This document shows positions 9,531 through 17,333 of a DNA stretch of 64,000 bases, in pieces. Below the pieces are notes generated by a model that saw only the letters and a list, made by a program, of their open reading frames with translations, did no database searches and was not told where the DNA came from. The position numbers and the translations under genes are program-made. Source of the stretch: Pseudorhodoplanes sp. (GTDB lineage Bacteria > Pseudomonadota > Alphaproteobacteria > Rhizobiales > Xanthobacteraceae); NCBI GenBank assembly GCA_032027085.1, contig JAVSMS010000001.1:4007730-4071729 (forward strand), in the 5' to 3' direction. Every line of letters begins with the position of its first letter. The first letter of the stretch is position 1.

Positions 9531-9561
9531 CATAAGTATGAATATTCAAGAGTTTGAATAT
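9526..9561. promoter_or_regulatory. Two overlapping 8-4-8 operator palindromes
   Basis: Palindrome one is ATATTCAT-AAGT-ATGAATAT at 9526-9545. Palindrome two is ATATTCAA-GAGT-TTGAATAT at 9542-9561. They share the bases ATAT and are centred 16 bp apart. Together they cover the -10 box and start codon of the BigR-like gene and the promoter of the divergent YeeE/YedE pair (minus-strand TATAAA at 9528-9523). This is the layout of an autoregulated, AT-rich BigR/SqrR-type operator. Confidence 0.8.
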
Positions 9562-9900
9562 AACGCACAGGCCGCGGCTGCGCTGTTGAAGGCGCTGGCC
9601 TCAAAGCCGCGCCTGATGGTCCTTTGCCATCTCTCAGACGGGGAAAAATCGGTGGGCGAAATTGCCAGCTTGACCGGACTACGTATGGCGGCCGTGTCGC
9701 AAAATCTGGCGGTGCTGCGGGCGGAGCGGCTGGTCACCCAGCGGCGGGACGGCACCACAATCAATTACCGGCTGTCGGACCCGACGGCGCGCGAGCTGAT
9801 CGGAGTCCTGTACCGGTCCTTCTGCAAGGGCGGAAAAAAGAGCGGCCCGGCGGGACGCCAGGTCCGTGGGCGTGGCCGGCACGCATCACTTGGCGTCTAA
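9538..9900 (+). CDS. ArsR-family repressor, BigR/SqrR-like (sulfide/persulfide sensing)
   Basis: A 120-residue winged-helix protein: helix-turn-helix SVGEIASLTGLRMAAVSQNLAVLRAERLV at about 38-66 and wing RRDGTTINYRLSD at 69-81. Cys30 (in MVLCHLSDGE) and Cys96 (in YRSFCKGG) match the two cysteines that form a disulfide or polysulfide bridge in BigR, SqrR and YgaV, and no arsenic-type metal motif is seen. It is divergent from the YeeE/YedE sulfur importer. The first nine codons lie inside the operator palindromes, so that stretch of protein is constrained by DNA binding. The sequence after residue 100 is basic and low in complexity. Confidence 0.88.
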   Translation: MNIQEFEYNAQAAAALLKALASKPRLMVLCHLSDGEKSVGEIASLTGLRMAAVSQNLAVLRAERLVTQRRDGTTINYRLSDPTARELIGVLYRSFCKGGKKSGPAGRQVRGRGRHASLGV

Positions 9901-10011
9901 CCACCCCTGTCAGCCACAGTCGGTCTTGTCCGGACCTGCGGGAATCGGTTTACAGACCCTTAACAATTTCCAGCCAATTTACGGCAATACCTCCAACAGC
10001 GAGCGATCCCC

Positions 10012-10320
10012 ATGCGGGCCCTGCTGGCAATGTCCTGTCTTGCCGCCCTGCTGGCCGCCTCCGCGGCGCAGGCGGAAAAGCGCATTTTCATCATTGCGAA
10101 TGATGCCGACGGCTACGGCGTCGACCGTTGCCTCGCCTCCGGCGCAAGCTGCGGCGCCGCCGCGGCGACCGCCTATTGCCACTCCAAGGAATTCACTCAA
10201 GCGGCGTCCTACCGCAAGCTCGACCGCGACGAAATCACCGGCGCCGTGCCGACCGCGAGCGGCGCCGCCTGCCGTGGCGGCGCCTGCCTGGAATTCGTCG
10301 CCATCGAGTGCACGCGCTGA
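10012..10320 (+). CDS. Small secreted Cys-rich protein
   Basis: The 102-residue product has a clear signal peptide (MRALLAMSCLAALLAASAAQA, cleavage near residue 21) and a mature part of about 80 residues. Six cysteines in the mature part could form three disulfides in the periplasm. The segment IFIIANDADGYGVDRCL is followed by an Ala/Gly-rich stretch. I do not recognise a named domain. It stands alone on the plus strand and converges with creA, with 3 bp between the stops. Confidence 0.75.
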   Translation: MRALLAMSCLAALLAASAAQAEKRIFIIANDADGYGVDRCLASGASCGAAAATAYCHSKEFTQAASYRKLDRDEITGAVPTASGAACRGGACLEFVAIECTR

Positions 10321-10323
10321 GGC

Positions 10324-10860
10324 TCACTTCTCGACCCAGTCGGCGCAGCGCGGCACCTCGCCATTGCCACCCCACGGCATGATCGGCACCGAGGACGTCG
10401 AATTCTTCGGCGAGCCTTCGATGAGACGATCGGAATAAACCATGTAGACCAGAACGTTGCGCTTCACGTCGCAGCCGCGCACGATCTGCATCTTCTTGAA
10501 GAGCAGTGAGCGGCGCTGGCGGAAGACATCCTCGCCCTGCTCGAACCTCGCCTTGAACCTGATCGGGCCGATCTGGCGGCAGGCGAGCGAGATGTCCGAG
10601 ACCTCTTCCGCAATTCCGATCCAGCCCTTGAAGCCGCCTTTCTCCGGCACGGTGAAATGGCAGGCTACGCCTTCGACGTCCGGATCGTCGATGCCATAGG
10701 TCGCGAGCTTGTCATTGGGGGAAAGCCATTTGAAAACAGTAGACCGCTTGAACAAGAGGTCCGGGTCTTCCGCAGCATACCCTGGCGCGGAACTCCATAG
10801 CATCGACACAAAAACAGACAGAATCGCCGCGATGGAACCCCGGCGCAGACACTGGAACAT
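10324..10860 (-). CDS. creA: CreA family periplasmic protein
   Basis: The 178-residue protein starts with a signal peptide (MFQCLRRGSIAAILSVFVSMLWSS, then APGYAAED). The mature part follows the CreA family closely: a FKWLSPNDKL block, GVACHFT and DISLACRQIGPI, each holding a cysteine, then RSLLFKKMQIVRGCD and LVYMVYSDRLIEGSPKNS. CreA is widespread in Gram-negatives and its function is not settled. The ATG is chosen for its signal peptide and the GGGAGGG ribosome binding site upstream; longer in-frame starts add unrelated sequence. It is divergent from the hybrid kinase. Confidence 0.92.
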   Translation of the reverse strand: MFQCLRRGSIAAILSVFVSMLWSSAPGYAAEDPDLLFKRSTVFKWLSPNDKLATYGIDDPDVEGVACHFTVPEKGGFKGWIGIAEEVSDISLACRQIGPIRFKARFEQGEDVFRQRRSLLFKKMQIVRGCDVKRNVLVYMVYSDRLIEGSPKNSTSSVPIMPWGGNGEVPRCADWVEK

Positions 10861-11002
10861 GCGAAACCCTCCCGCTGACGGTCGCGATATGGGGTTGCCG
10901 CGCCACCGATGCGAGCCGGGCCGGAACCAGCATTGAACTGATTGCCATGAGCGGGTACCAAAAGGACCATTCCGACTGAATATTGCGGGCGGACATCTGG
11001 CC

Positions 11003-13291
11003 TTGGCAAAGCCCATGAAAAAAGCCGCCGCGGAGGATATCATCACTTCGCGCGACATGGCGGATGCGGTGCGGCCGCTGCGGCTTCTGGTCGTCGCGTC
11101 GCTGCTGTTTCCGATCGTCATTTTTGCGATCGCCGCCTGGATCGGCTACCGGCAGCAATTCGAGGAGGCCACGGTCCGGCTCGAGCGCACGCTTGATGTC
11201 GTCTACGAACACGCAACCAAGGTCTTCGAAACCTTCGATCTGGCCGCGCGCTATACCGACGAAATCGTCAATCTACCGGATTCGGATATCCGAGGCCGCG
11301 AGCGTGAATTCAGCCAGCGTCTGCGCATTCTGACCAATTCGATGCCGCAACTTCTCGACATCTGGGTGATTGGCGCGGACGGCAAGCTGCTGGTCTCGGG
11401 CACCGTCTTTCCAATGCCCGATCTCGACCTCAGCAATCGCGAATATTTTTCCGTGCTGAAAAAGAATTCCAATCTCCTCATCTATGTCAGCGAGCTATTG
11501 GATTCGCGTGTTCAGGACCTGCGTTTCTTCGCCTACAACAAGCGCCGGACAACACGGGACGGGGCGCCCGGCTTCAACGGCCTGACGACGATTTCAGCGA
11601 GACCGGACTATTTTTCGCGATTCTATGCCACACTGCCGCGACACGACGTCGATGTCGTGCAACTGATCCGCGCCGACGGCGCCTTGCTAACGCGGTTTCC
11701 CGCCATCGCGCAAATTCCAAAACACCTGCCCGAAGAAAGCGACCTGGTTCCGACAATGAAGGCCGACAATTCCGGACTGATCCAGACGGTCTCGCCGCTC
11801 GACGGCAAAGAGCGCATTTACGCCTATCGCCGACTGGCCAATATCGATGTCTTTGCCATGGTCGGCCTTGACCGCGAAACGGTCATCACCGACTGGCTCA
11901 TGAATATGTCGCGCTATCTGATCTTCGGAGTGCCGGCGACGATCGCGCTCTTTATCCTCTCGCTCATCGCTCTGCGCCGCACGCGCAACGCGGCGCTCGC
12001 CTTGGCGCGGCTGAAGCAAGAGGTGGCGCGGCGCGAACGAACCGAATTGGCGCTGCGGCAATCGCAGAAGATGGAAGCGGTCGGCCGTTTGACCGGCGGC
12101 ATCGCGCATGATTTCAACAATCTGCTCACCGCCATTCTGGGCAATGTCGATTTGGCGCTGCGGCGAGCGCCCGAAAATGATGAGCGGCTGAAACGCACGC
12201 TGAATTCCGCGCGGCTGGCTTCGCAACGCGCGGCAACGCTGATCCAGCGCCTCCTCGCCTATTCACGTCAGCATCCGCTGGAGGTCAAATCAGTCGATCT
12301 CAATCGCCTTGTCCAGGGCATGTCGGAATTGCTGCGCCGCTCGATCGGCGAGAGCATCACCGTCGAGACAGTGCTGGCCGGCGGATTGTGGAGGACCGCG
12401 ATTGATCCGAACCAGCTGGAAAACGCCATTCTCAATCTCGCGATCAATGCCCGCGATGCGATGCCAGACGGCGGTCGGCTGACCATCGAAACCGCCAATA
12501 CCTATCTCGATGAAGCCTATTCCGCGGCGCAGGGCGGCGAGGTCGAACCCGGTCAATACGTCATGCTGGCGCTGACAGATTCCGGCACCGGCATGACCAA
12601 GGAGATCGTCGACCGTGCGTTCGAGCCGTTTTTCACGACAAAGCCGACCGGCGTGGGAACGGGCCTCGGCCTCAGCATGGTCTACGGCTTCATCAAGCAA
12701 TCAGGCGGTCACATTAAAATCTACAGCGAAATCGACGAAGGCACGACGATCAAGCTTTATCTCCCACGCCTGATGGATGAGACGAATGTCGAGCCGTGGC
12801 TGCCGCCCGAAGCCGAGCAGACGGACGCGCCCGCCGACGACCTTAGGGAGACCATCCTTCTCGTCGAGGACGACGAGGAAGTGAATCGCTTCGCCACCGA
12901 AGTGCTGCGAGAAGAAGGCTATAACGTGATCTCGACGCATGAGGGCTCAAGCGCGCTCAGGCTGTTCGATGCCAATCCGCATATCAAAATGCTGTTCACC
13001 GACGTCGTGTTGCCCGGCGGCATGAACGGCCGTCAGATCGCCGACGAGGCGCGCCGGCGGCGGCCCGACCTGAAGGTCCTGTTCGCCACCGGCTATACCC
13101 GCAATGCCATTATTCATCAGGGCCGGCTCGACGCCGATGTCGATCTCTTGACCAAGCCGTTCACCCCCGATGACCTGATCAAGAAGGTGCGCCAGATTCT
13201 TGATACGGATTCGAAGGATCCGATCGCGCGCGCCAGCGCGATCATTGAGAAGATCATGGAGGCGCCGCAAAATTCCGATGATGGCGCTTGA
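11003..13291 (+). CDS. Hybrid sensor histidine kinase with double-Cache-type sensor and receiver
   Basis: Membrane helices at about 27-47 and 303-323 bracket a roughly 250-residue periplasmic region with Cache-like features (WVIGADGKLLVSGT, DREYF-type LSNREYF, YAYRRLANIDVFAMVGLD). The kinase core has the H-box GGIAHDFNN with His369, an N-box NLAINARDAMPDGG (478-491) and the G-box GTGLGLSMVYGF (552-563). A receiver domain starts near 616 (ILLVEDDEEV) with phospho-acceptor Asp667 in LFTDVVLPGG. No response regulator or phosphotransfer gene is adjacent. The first possible start is TTG; an ATG four codons later (11015) is an equal choice. Confidence 0.9.
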   Translation: MAKPMKKAAAEDIITSRDMADAVRPLRLLVVASLLFPIVIFAIAAWIGYRQQFEEATVRLERTLDVVYEHATKVFETFDLAARYTDEIVNLPDSDIRGREREFSQRLRILTNSMPQLLDIWVIGADGKLLVSGTVFPMPDLDLSNREYFSVLKKNSNLLIYVSELLDSRVQDLRFFAYNKRRTTRDGAPGFNGLTTISARPDYFSRFYATLPRHDVDVVQLIRADGALLTRFPAIAQIPKHLPEESDLVPTMKADNSGLIQTVSPLDGKERIYAYRRLANIDVFAMVGLDRETVITDWLMNMSRYLIFGVPATIALFILSLIALRRTRNAALALARLKQEVARRERTELALRQSQKMEAVGRLTGGIAHDFNNLLTAILGNVDLALRRAPENDERLKRTLNSARLASQRAATLIQRLLAYSRQHPLEVKSVDLNRLVQGMSELLRRSIGESITVETVLAGGLWRTAIDPNQLENAILNLAINARDAMPDGGRLTIETANTYLDEAYSAAQGGEVEPGQYVMLALTDSGTGMTKEIVDRAFEPFFTTKPTGVGTGLGLSMVYGFIKQSGGHIKIYSEIDEGTTIKLYLPRLMDETNVEPWLPPEAEQTDAPADDLRETILLVEDDEEVNRFATEVLREEGYNVISTHEGSSALRLFDANPHIKMLFTDVVLPGGMNGRQIADEARRRRPDLKVLFATGYTRNAIIHQGRLDADVDLLTKPFTPDDLIKKVRQILDTDSKDPIARASAIIEKIMEAPQNSDDGA

Positions 13292-13335
13292 TGCGCGTGG
13301 CCTCACTGCCGCCGAATGACGCGACCCTGTGCTAG

Positions 13336-13489
13336 GGTCCCGAATTCGAAAATTCGCAAGAGCCTGCTGCAAGCTCTCAAGCGAATTTCGGAATCGAAGG
13401 ACACTAGCAAGTTATTCATTCTCGTGTGGCCTGGTTCGCCTGGAGGACTCGCCGCAAGAATGAAGCGAATGTCTGAACCGCCACGCTGG
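13336..13489. repeat. Covarying hairpin repeat, copy A (degenerate)
   Basis: The right half (CGCAAGAATGAAGCGAAT...CTGAACCGCCACGCTGG) matches the copies near 16.1 and 23.4 kb. It also shares TTTCGGAATCGAAGGACACT with copy C and a CTCAAGCG(A/G)ATTTCGGA block with copy B. The left stem arm has decayed (GGTTCGCCTGGAGGA), so the long hairpin is broken here. The element lies against the stop codon of the DUF2783 gene. Confidence 0.75.
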
Positions 13490-13490
13490 C

Positions 13491-13685
13491 TCAGCGTCCG
13501 CCCTTGGCGAGCGCAATCGCTTCGTTCAAGACAACCATATCTCCGATATGGTTGGCGAGGATGAGCACGAGCCTGGTATCCAGAGCCGCCGCTTCGGCAT
13601 CGGAGAGACCGCGCCGCGCCTCAACCAGCGCGACATAAGCCGCATCGGGATCCTTGAAACGTGACTCGGTCAGCAGCGCAGACAT
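13491..13685 (-). CDS. DUF2783 family small protein
   Basis: The 64-residue product carries LDTRLVLILANHIGDMVVLNEAIALAKG, which is the DUF2783 signature, preceded by a short helix LVEARRGLSDAEAA. It is probably all-helical and cytoplasmic. DUF2783 proteins are often encoded beside FAD-dependent aromatic monooxygenases and MBL-fold proteins, and both are present in the next 5 kb on the same strand, though a copper-protein gene of opposite sense intervenes. Its exact role is unknown; an accessory protein of the hydroxylase is an inference from the neighbourhood. Confidence 0.8.
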   Translation of the reverse strand: MSALLTESRFKDPDAAYVALVEARRGLSDAEAAALDTRLVLILANHIGDMVVLNEAIALAKGGR

Positions 13686-13835
13686 CGGCCCTCCAAATGG
13701 AACTTGGCGTTATGGCGCCACACTAGCGCCGGCAAAACCGCGGTCAATGTCGGGAACTTTGCGCTGCAGCGGAACCAATGGCCCGGGCGCCCGTTGCCTC
13801 GAAGCCATCACGTCATCAGACCCACGGAGACACTC

Positions 13836-14255
13836 ATGTCAGCCGTCGCCGTTCGTGCCATGGTCAAGGCGCATCCTGACCGGCCGGGCCACGCCGAATC
13901 CATCAGCCGCTGCATCGACGCCTGTTTCGCCTGCGTGGAGGCCTGCACGGCGTGTGCCGACGCCTGCCTCGCGGAACCCGACGTGGACAAGCTGATCACC
14001 TGCATTCGCCTCAATCACGATTGCGCGGCCGTTTGCGCTGCGACGGGCGCGATCATGTCGCGCACCAACAAGGTCGGGCACCGGCAATTGCTGGAAGCCC
14101 AGCTCACCACCTGCATCGCCTTCTGCCGCACCTGCGCCGCCGAATGCAAACGGCATGCGGACATGCACAAGCATTGCTCCGTCTGCGCCAAGGTGTGTCA
14201 TGACTGCGCCGAAGCCTGCAATGACATGTTGCTGTCGATGCGCATGCCGGCTTGA
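13836..14255 (+). CDS. Four-helix-bundle copper-storage protein, Csp3-like (DUF326)
   Basis: The 139-residue protein contains 18 cysteines, mostly in CxxxC/CxxC spacing along predicted helices (for example CIDACFACVEACTACADAC and CSVCAKVCHDCAEAC). Csp proteins bind many Cu(I) ions through cysteines lining the core of a four-helix bundle. There is no signal peptide, which matches the cytosolic Csp3 type rather than the exported Csp1. The ATG follows a GGAG ribosome binding site. It would buffer copper in the cytoplasm; no copper ATPase or regulator is adjacent. It is inserted in opposite sense between DUF2783 and the monooxygenase. Confidence 0.92.
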   Translation: MSAVAVRAMVKAHPDRPGHAESISRCIDACFACVEACTACADACLAEPDVDKLITCIRLNHDCAAVCAATGAIMSRTNKVGHRQLLEAQLTTCIAFCRTCAAECKRHADMHKHCSVCAKVCHDCAEACNDMLLSMRMPA

Positions 14256-14312
14256 CGTTATGAACGTTCGCGCGATCAGGCGAAAAACCGGTACCCGCTT
14301 TTAGTGATAGCG

Positions 14313-15923
14313 CTAGTGCCCGAGCGCGCGAGCGCGCGCCGCCCCCACTTTCCCCGGATCATAGCTGCGCCAGCGCGCGCACAAATGCTGATCGGGGCGC
14401 AGCAGATAGCTCGCGCCGGGCGTCGCATCGAAGCGCTGCGTGAAATAGCCACGTGAATCCTTCAAATCCTCGCCGATCACCGTCAGCTTGACGCCCGCGG
14501 GCAGCGACGGCGTCGTGCCATCGCGGACATAAAGCAATTCGAACTCGTTCGAGAGTTGCGCCACCAGATGACACGGCGTTCCGTCCGGCTTTTGCACTTC
14601 CGCATCCGGCACCGGCGCGCCGAGCCGGGCCGCTCCCGCAAAGGGCTGCTCGTCCGGTGTCGACAGCGGCGTGTCGTAGACAGTCGCAACGGAGAGGCGC
14701 CCGGAATTGACCATGCGGCGTGCGAAGTCGCAGCGCGGCGCAAGGGCCAGCACGGCGTTGCGCAATGCGTGTTCGGCCGGCGAATGCGGCGCGATGAAAT
14801 CGGTCGAGCGCGTGGAATGACCGATGTTCTCGTCCGCCGCCTGGGTGCGTTCTGTTTCATAGCTCTGGAGGAGGCGTAAATCGCCCTCGCCCTTCAGAAC
14901 CGACGCCAGCTTCCAGGCCAGATTCTCCGCATCCTGCACGCCGGAATTGGCGCCGCGCGCTCCAAAAGGCGACACCTGATGCGCGCTGTCGCCTGCGAAA
15001 ATAACCCGGCCGTGCACGAAGCGGTCCAGCCGGCGGCAATTGAAGCGATAGATCGACACCCATTCCAGTTCGAATTCGCGGTCGCCCAGCATCTTCTTCA
15101 GGCGCGGGATGACGCGTTCCGGCTTCTGCTCGGCCTCGACATCGGCATCCGGGCCAAGCTGCAGGTCGATGCGCCAGACATTGTCGGGCTGGCGGTGCAT
15201 CAGCGCCGACTGCCCGGAATGGAACGGGGGATCGAACCAGAAGCGCCGCTCGGTCGGAAAATCCGCCGTCATGCGAATGTCGGCGATGAGGAACTTGTCC
15301 TCGAACGTGACGCCCTTAAATCCCAGCCCCATCAGGTCGCGGATGGTCGAGCGCGCGCCGTCGGCCGCGATCACCCAGTCGGCGTCGACTTGATATGTGC
15401 CATCCGGCGTCTCGATGGTCAGACGAACATCGTCATTGCGGCGCTCCAGCCCGACGACCCTGTTGCGCCAGCGCAGATCAATGTTGGTCAGTCGTAGCGC
15501 GCGGTCAACCAGCGCCTTCTCAAGATAATATTGCTGCAGATTGATGAAGGCCGGCATCTTGTGCCCGTCTTCCGGGAGAAGGTCGAAGGAATAAACAAGG
15601 TCGTTGCCGAGGAAGACCTTTCCAAGTTTCCAGGTCACGCCCTGTTTGACGAGATCCTCGCCGACGCCGAGACGGTCAAGTATCTCCAGCGTACGCTTGG
15701 CGTAGCAGATGCCGCGCGAGCCTTCTCCGATCTTGTCGGAATCGTCGAGCAGCACCACCGGCACGCCGCGCAGGGCCAGATCAATCGCCGCCGTCAACCC
15801 GACCGGGCCGGCGCCGACCACGACAACCGTATGGCGCGCAGGCGCCGTCGCGTCCTGATCGCGCGAGCGGCGATAGCTGTAGTGATAGATCGTCCTGCGT
15901 TCGCTGGAGGCGGTTGACGCCAT
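14313..15923 (-). CDS. FAD-dependent aromatic monooxygenase (MhpA/PHBH-like)
   Basis: A 536-residue flavoprotein. The dinucleotide motif GAGPVGLTAAIDLALRG is near residues 37-53, the DG-type motif VIAADGARSTIRDLMG lies mid-protein, and the FAD-binding GD motif FAGDSAHQVSPFGARG follows. A thioredoxin-like C-terminal domain of about 130 residues fits the larger MhpA/PheA class. These enzymes hydroxylate phenolic rings using NAD(P)H and oxygen. Substrate is not readable, but the homogentisate-pathway genes downstream on the map suggest a hydroxyphenyl acid. A GGAGGA ribosome binding site precedes the ATG. A 280-bp gap holding a repeat separates it from the lipoprotein hydrolase. Confidence 0.88.
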   Translation of the reverse strand: MASTASSERRTIYHYSYRRSRDQDATAPARHTVVVVGAGPVGLTAAIDLALRGVPVVLLDDSDKIGEGSRGICYAKRTLEILDRLGVGEDLVKQGVTWKLGKVFLGNDLVYSFDLLPEDGHKMPAFINLQQYYLEKALVDRALRLTNIDLRWRNRVVGLERRNDDVRLTIETPDGTYQVDADWVIAADGARSTIRDLMGLGFKGVTFEDKFLIADIRMTADFPTERRFWFDPPFHSGQSALMHRQPDNVWRIDLQLGPDADVEAEQKPERVIPRLKKMLGDREFELEWVSIYRFNCRRLDRFVHGRVIFAGDSAHQVSPFGARGANSGVQDAENLAWKLASVLKGEGDLRLLQSYETERTQAADENIGHSTRSTDFIAPHSPAEHALRNAVLALAPRCDFARRMVNSGRLSVATVYDTPLSTPDEQPFAGAARLGAPVPDAEVQKPDGTPCHLVAQLSNEFELLYVRDGTTPSLPAGVKLTVIGEDLKDSRGYFTQRFDATPGASYLLRPDQHLCARWRSYDPGKVGAARARALGH

Positions 15924-16059
15924 GTGTCCTCCGCTGCGTGCCCTCCCCGGTGGCGCGATTCTTGGCTGCCGCGCCGAACGGTTTCAACTGCAGCTGATAG
16001 CGCGCTTCCTGGGATGCGGCAACATTTTGCCGGCCGGACGTCGGGGCGAGAGCGCGAGT

Positions 16060-16206
16060 GTTCCAAATCCGAAATTCGCAGGAATTTGTAGCAAGCCCTC
16101 AAGCGGATTTCGGACCACTAACGCGTTATTGCTCCAGCTTGGCTTGATTCAGAAATTCGCTTGGACTCGCCGCAAGAATGAAGCGAATTTCTGAACCGCC
16201 ACACTA
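16060..16206. repeat. Covarying hairpin repeat, copy B
   Basis: A perfect 15-bp stem, TTCAGAAATTCGCTT at 16148-16162 against AAGCGAATTTCTGAA at 16181-16195, closes a loop containing CGCCGCAAGAATG. It is followed by CCGCCACACTAG, and that TAG region supplies the minus-strand stop codon of the adjacent hydrolase gene. The left half shares CTCAAGCG-ATTTCGGA with copy A. Confidence 0.8.
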
Positions 16207-17247
16207 GTTCAGCGGCTGCGTGCCGGTATAGGACGGCGCCGCCTGGTCGATGGCCCGGCGAATTTCCGCACGGACGCCGGCATGCGACAGAAAGAGATCA
16301 TGATTAATACTGCCGACAGCCACTTTCGACGCGTCGATGACGCGCAGCCCCAGCGCCTGAAGCCTCTCCGCCTCGACGGTGCCGACCCGTGTCACACCGC
16401 CGGCAAGCTGCCTCATGATATCGAGCGCGCGATCATTCGAGGCGACCAGCACGGTGATCCTGTCCTTCAGCGGACCGATACGATTCACCGAAGCCGAAAA
16501 GCTGTCGATATCGATGTCAGGCGCCGCCAGCACAACGGCGCCGAGGCGATCAACGACGGCGCGGCCGCGCCGGTCGTAAAGCTGGCGCAAGACTTCCACC
16601 GTCAACATAGTTCCCATCGAATGGGCGACAATGTTGATCCTGCCGACCTGCGGGTCGGCGATCAGATGATCCACCATGCTTTCAAAAGCGTCGCGCGACC
16701 ATAGCGCGCTTTCGCGGTCGTAGATGTAGTCCGATAACCGCGCCTTCGACGGCCAGGAAAACAGCATAGTTTCGCCGCGGAACTTGATGCTGTCGGAGAG
16801 CCGCGCCGCATCGAGCGCCGCGGTCTCGAAGGTCTGGTTGAAACCGTGCACATAGATCAGCACGTCCTTGCGGCCGGAGCCGCGCGCGAGCCCGGTGCCG
16901 ACCGGAATGGCTTCCACCGAGGTGATGCCCCAGTCGCCAAGGCCGACGGCCGCAAAAGCACTTTCCCGCGGAGCCGCCAGTTGAACGCGCGCCTGGCTCG
17001 CGCTGGCGCGCTCCGAGCCGAACCAGGGAGAACTACGCGCACTCCTGACCGGGTTGCGCGTGGTGACCACCGTCAGCGTCGGATCGCCGCCGATGGCTGA
17101 GACATCCGCACGTGTGGTGGTGGACAAAGCGGGGCTGCCCGGCGCGTTCGAGCAGGCGGCGAGACAGGCCAAGAGGCCGGCGCAGCCCAGGAGGCTTACG
17201 CATCGGCGCAGAAAACGAGCGGGTGTCGCGAACGCGGCGAAGACCAT
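16204..17247 (-). CDS. DUF900 alpha/beta-hydrolase lipoprotein
   Basis: The 347-residue protein begins with a lipoprotein signal ending in the lipobox LAAC (near residue 32), so it is probably lipid-anchored at the cell envelope. The hydrolase domain shows VLIYVHGFNQTFETA (oxyanion-side HGFN), LFSWPSKARLSDYIYDRESA and the nucleophile elbow AHSMGTML with its catalytic serine; a late D and H (NHDLFLSHAG) could complete the triad. DUF900 proteins are esterase-like with unknown natural substrates. The stop codon lies within a repeat element. It starts 86 bp after the MBL-fold gene on the same strand. Confidence 0.87.
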   Translation of the reverse strand: MVFAAFATPARFLRRCVSLLGCAGLLACLAACSNAPGSPALSTTTRADVSAIGGDPTLTVVTTRNPVRSARSSPWFGSERASASQARVQLAAPRESAFAAVGLGDWGITSVEAIPVGTGLARGSGRKDVLIYVHGFNQTFETAALDAARLSDSIKFRGETMLFSWPSKARLSDYIYDRESALWSRDAFESMVDHLIADPQVGRINIVAHSMGTMLTVEVLRQLYDRRGRAVVDRLGAVVLAAPDIDIDSFSASVNRIGPLKDRITVLVASNDRALDIMRQLAGGVTRVGTVEAERLQALGLRVIDASKVAVGSINHDLFLSHAGVRAEIRRAIDQAAPSYTGTQPLN

Positions 17248-17333
17248 TGGCTATGGAACCGGAAAGAAAGGGCCCTGTCCCCTTCCCCGCTATCCATGCT
17301 GGCCCATCAAGGCGGCAAGGTGGCGTGGGTGTG

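Noticed and set aside
16060-16206. Hairpin repeat copy B considered as a simple transcription terminator
   Set aside because: There is no T-run, and related copies lie at 13.4 and 23.4 kb in different contexts, one of them upstream of a gene, so a repeat family is a better description.
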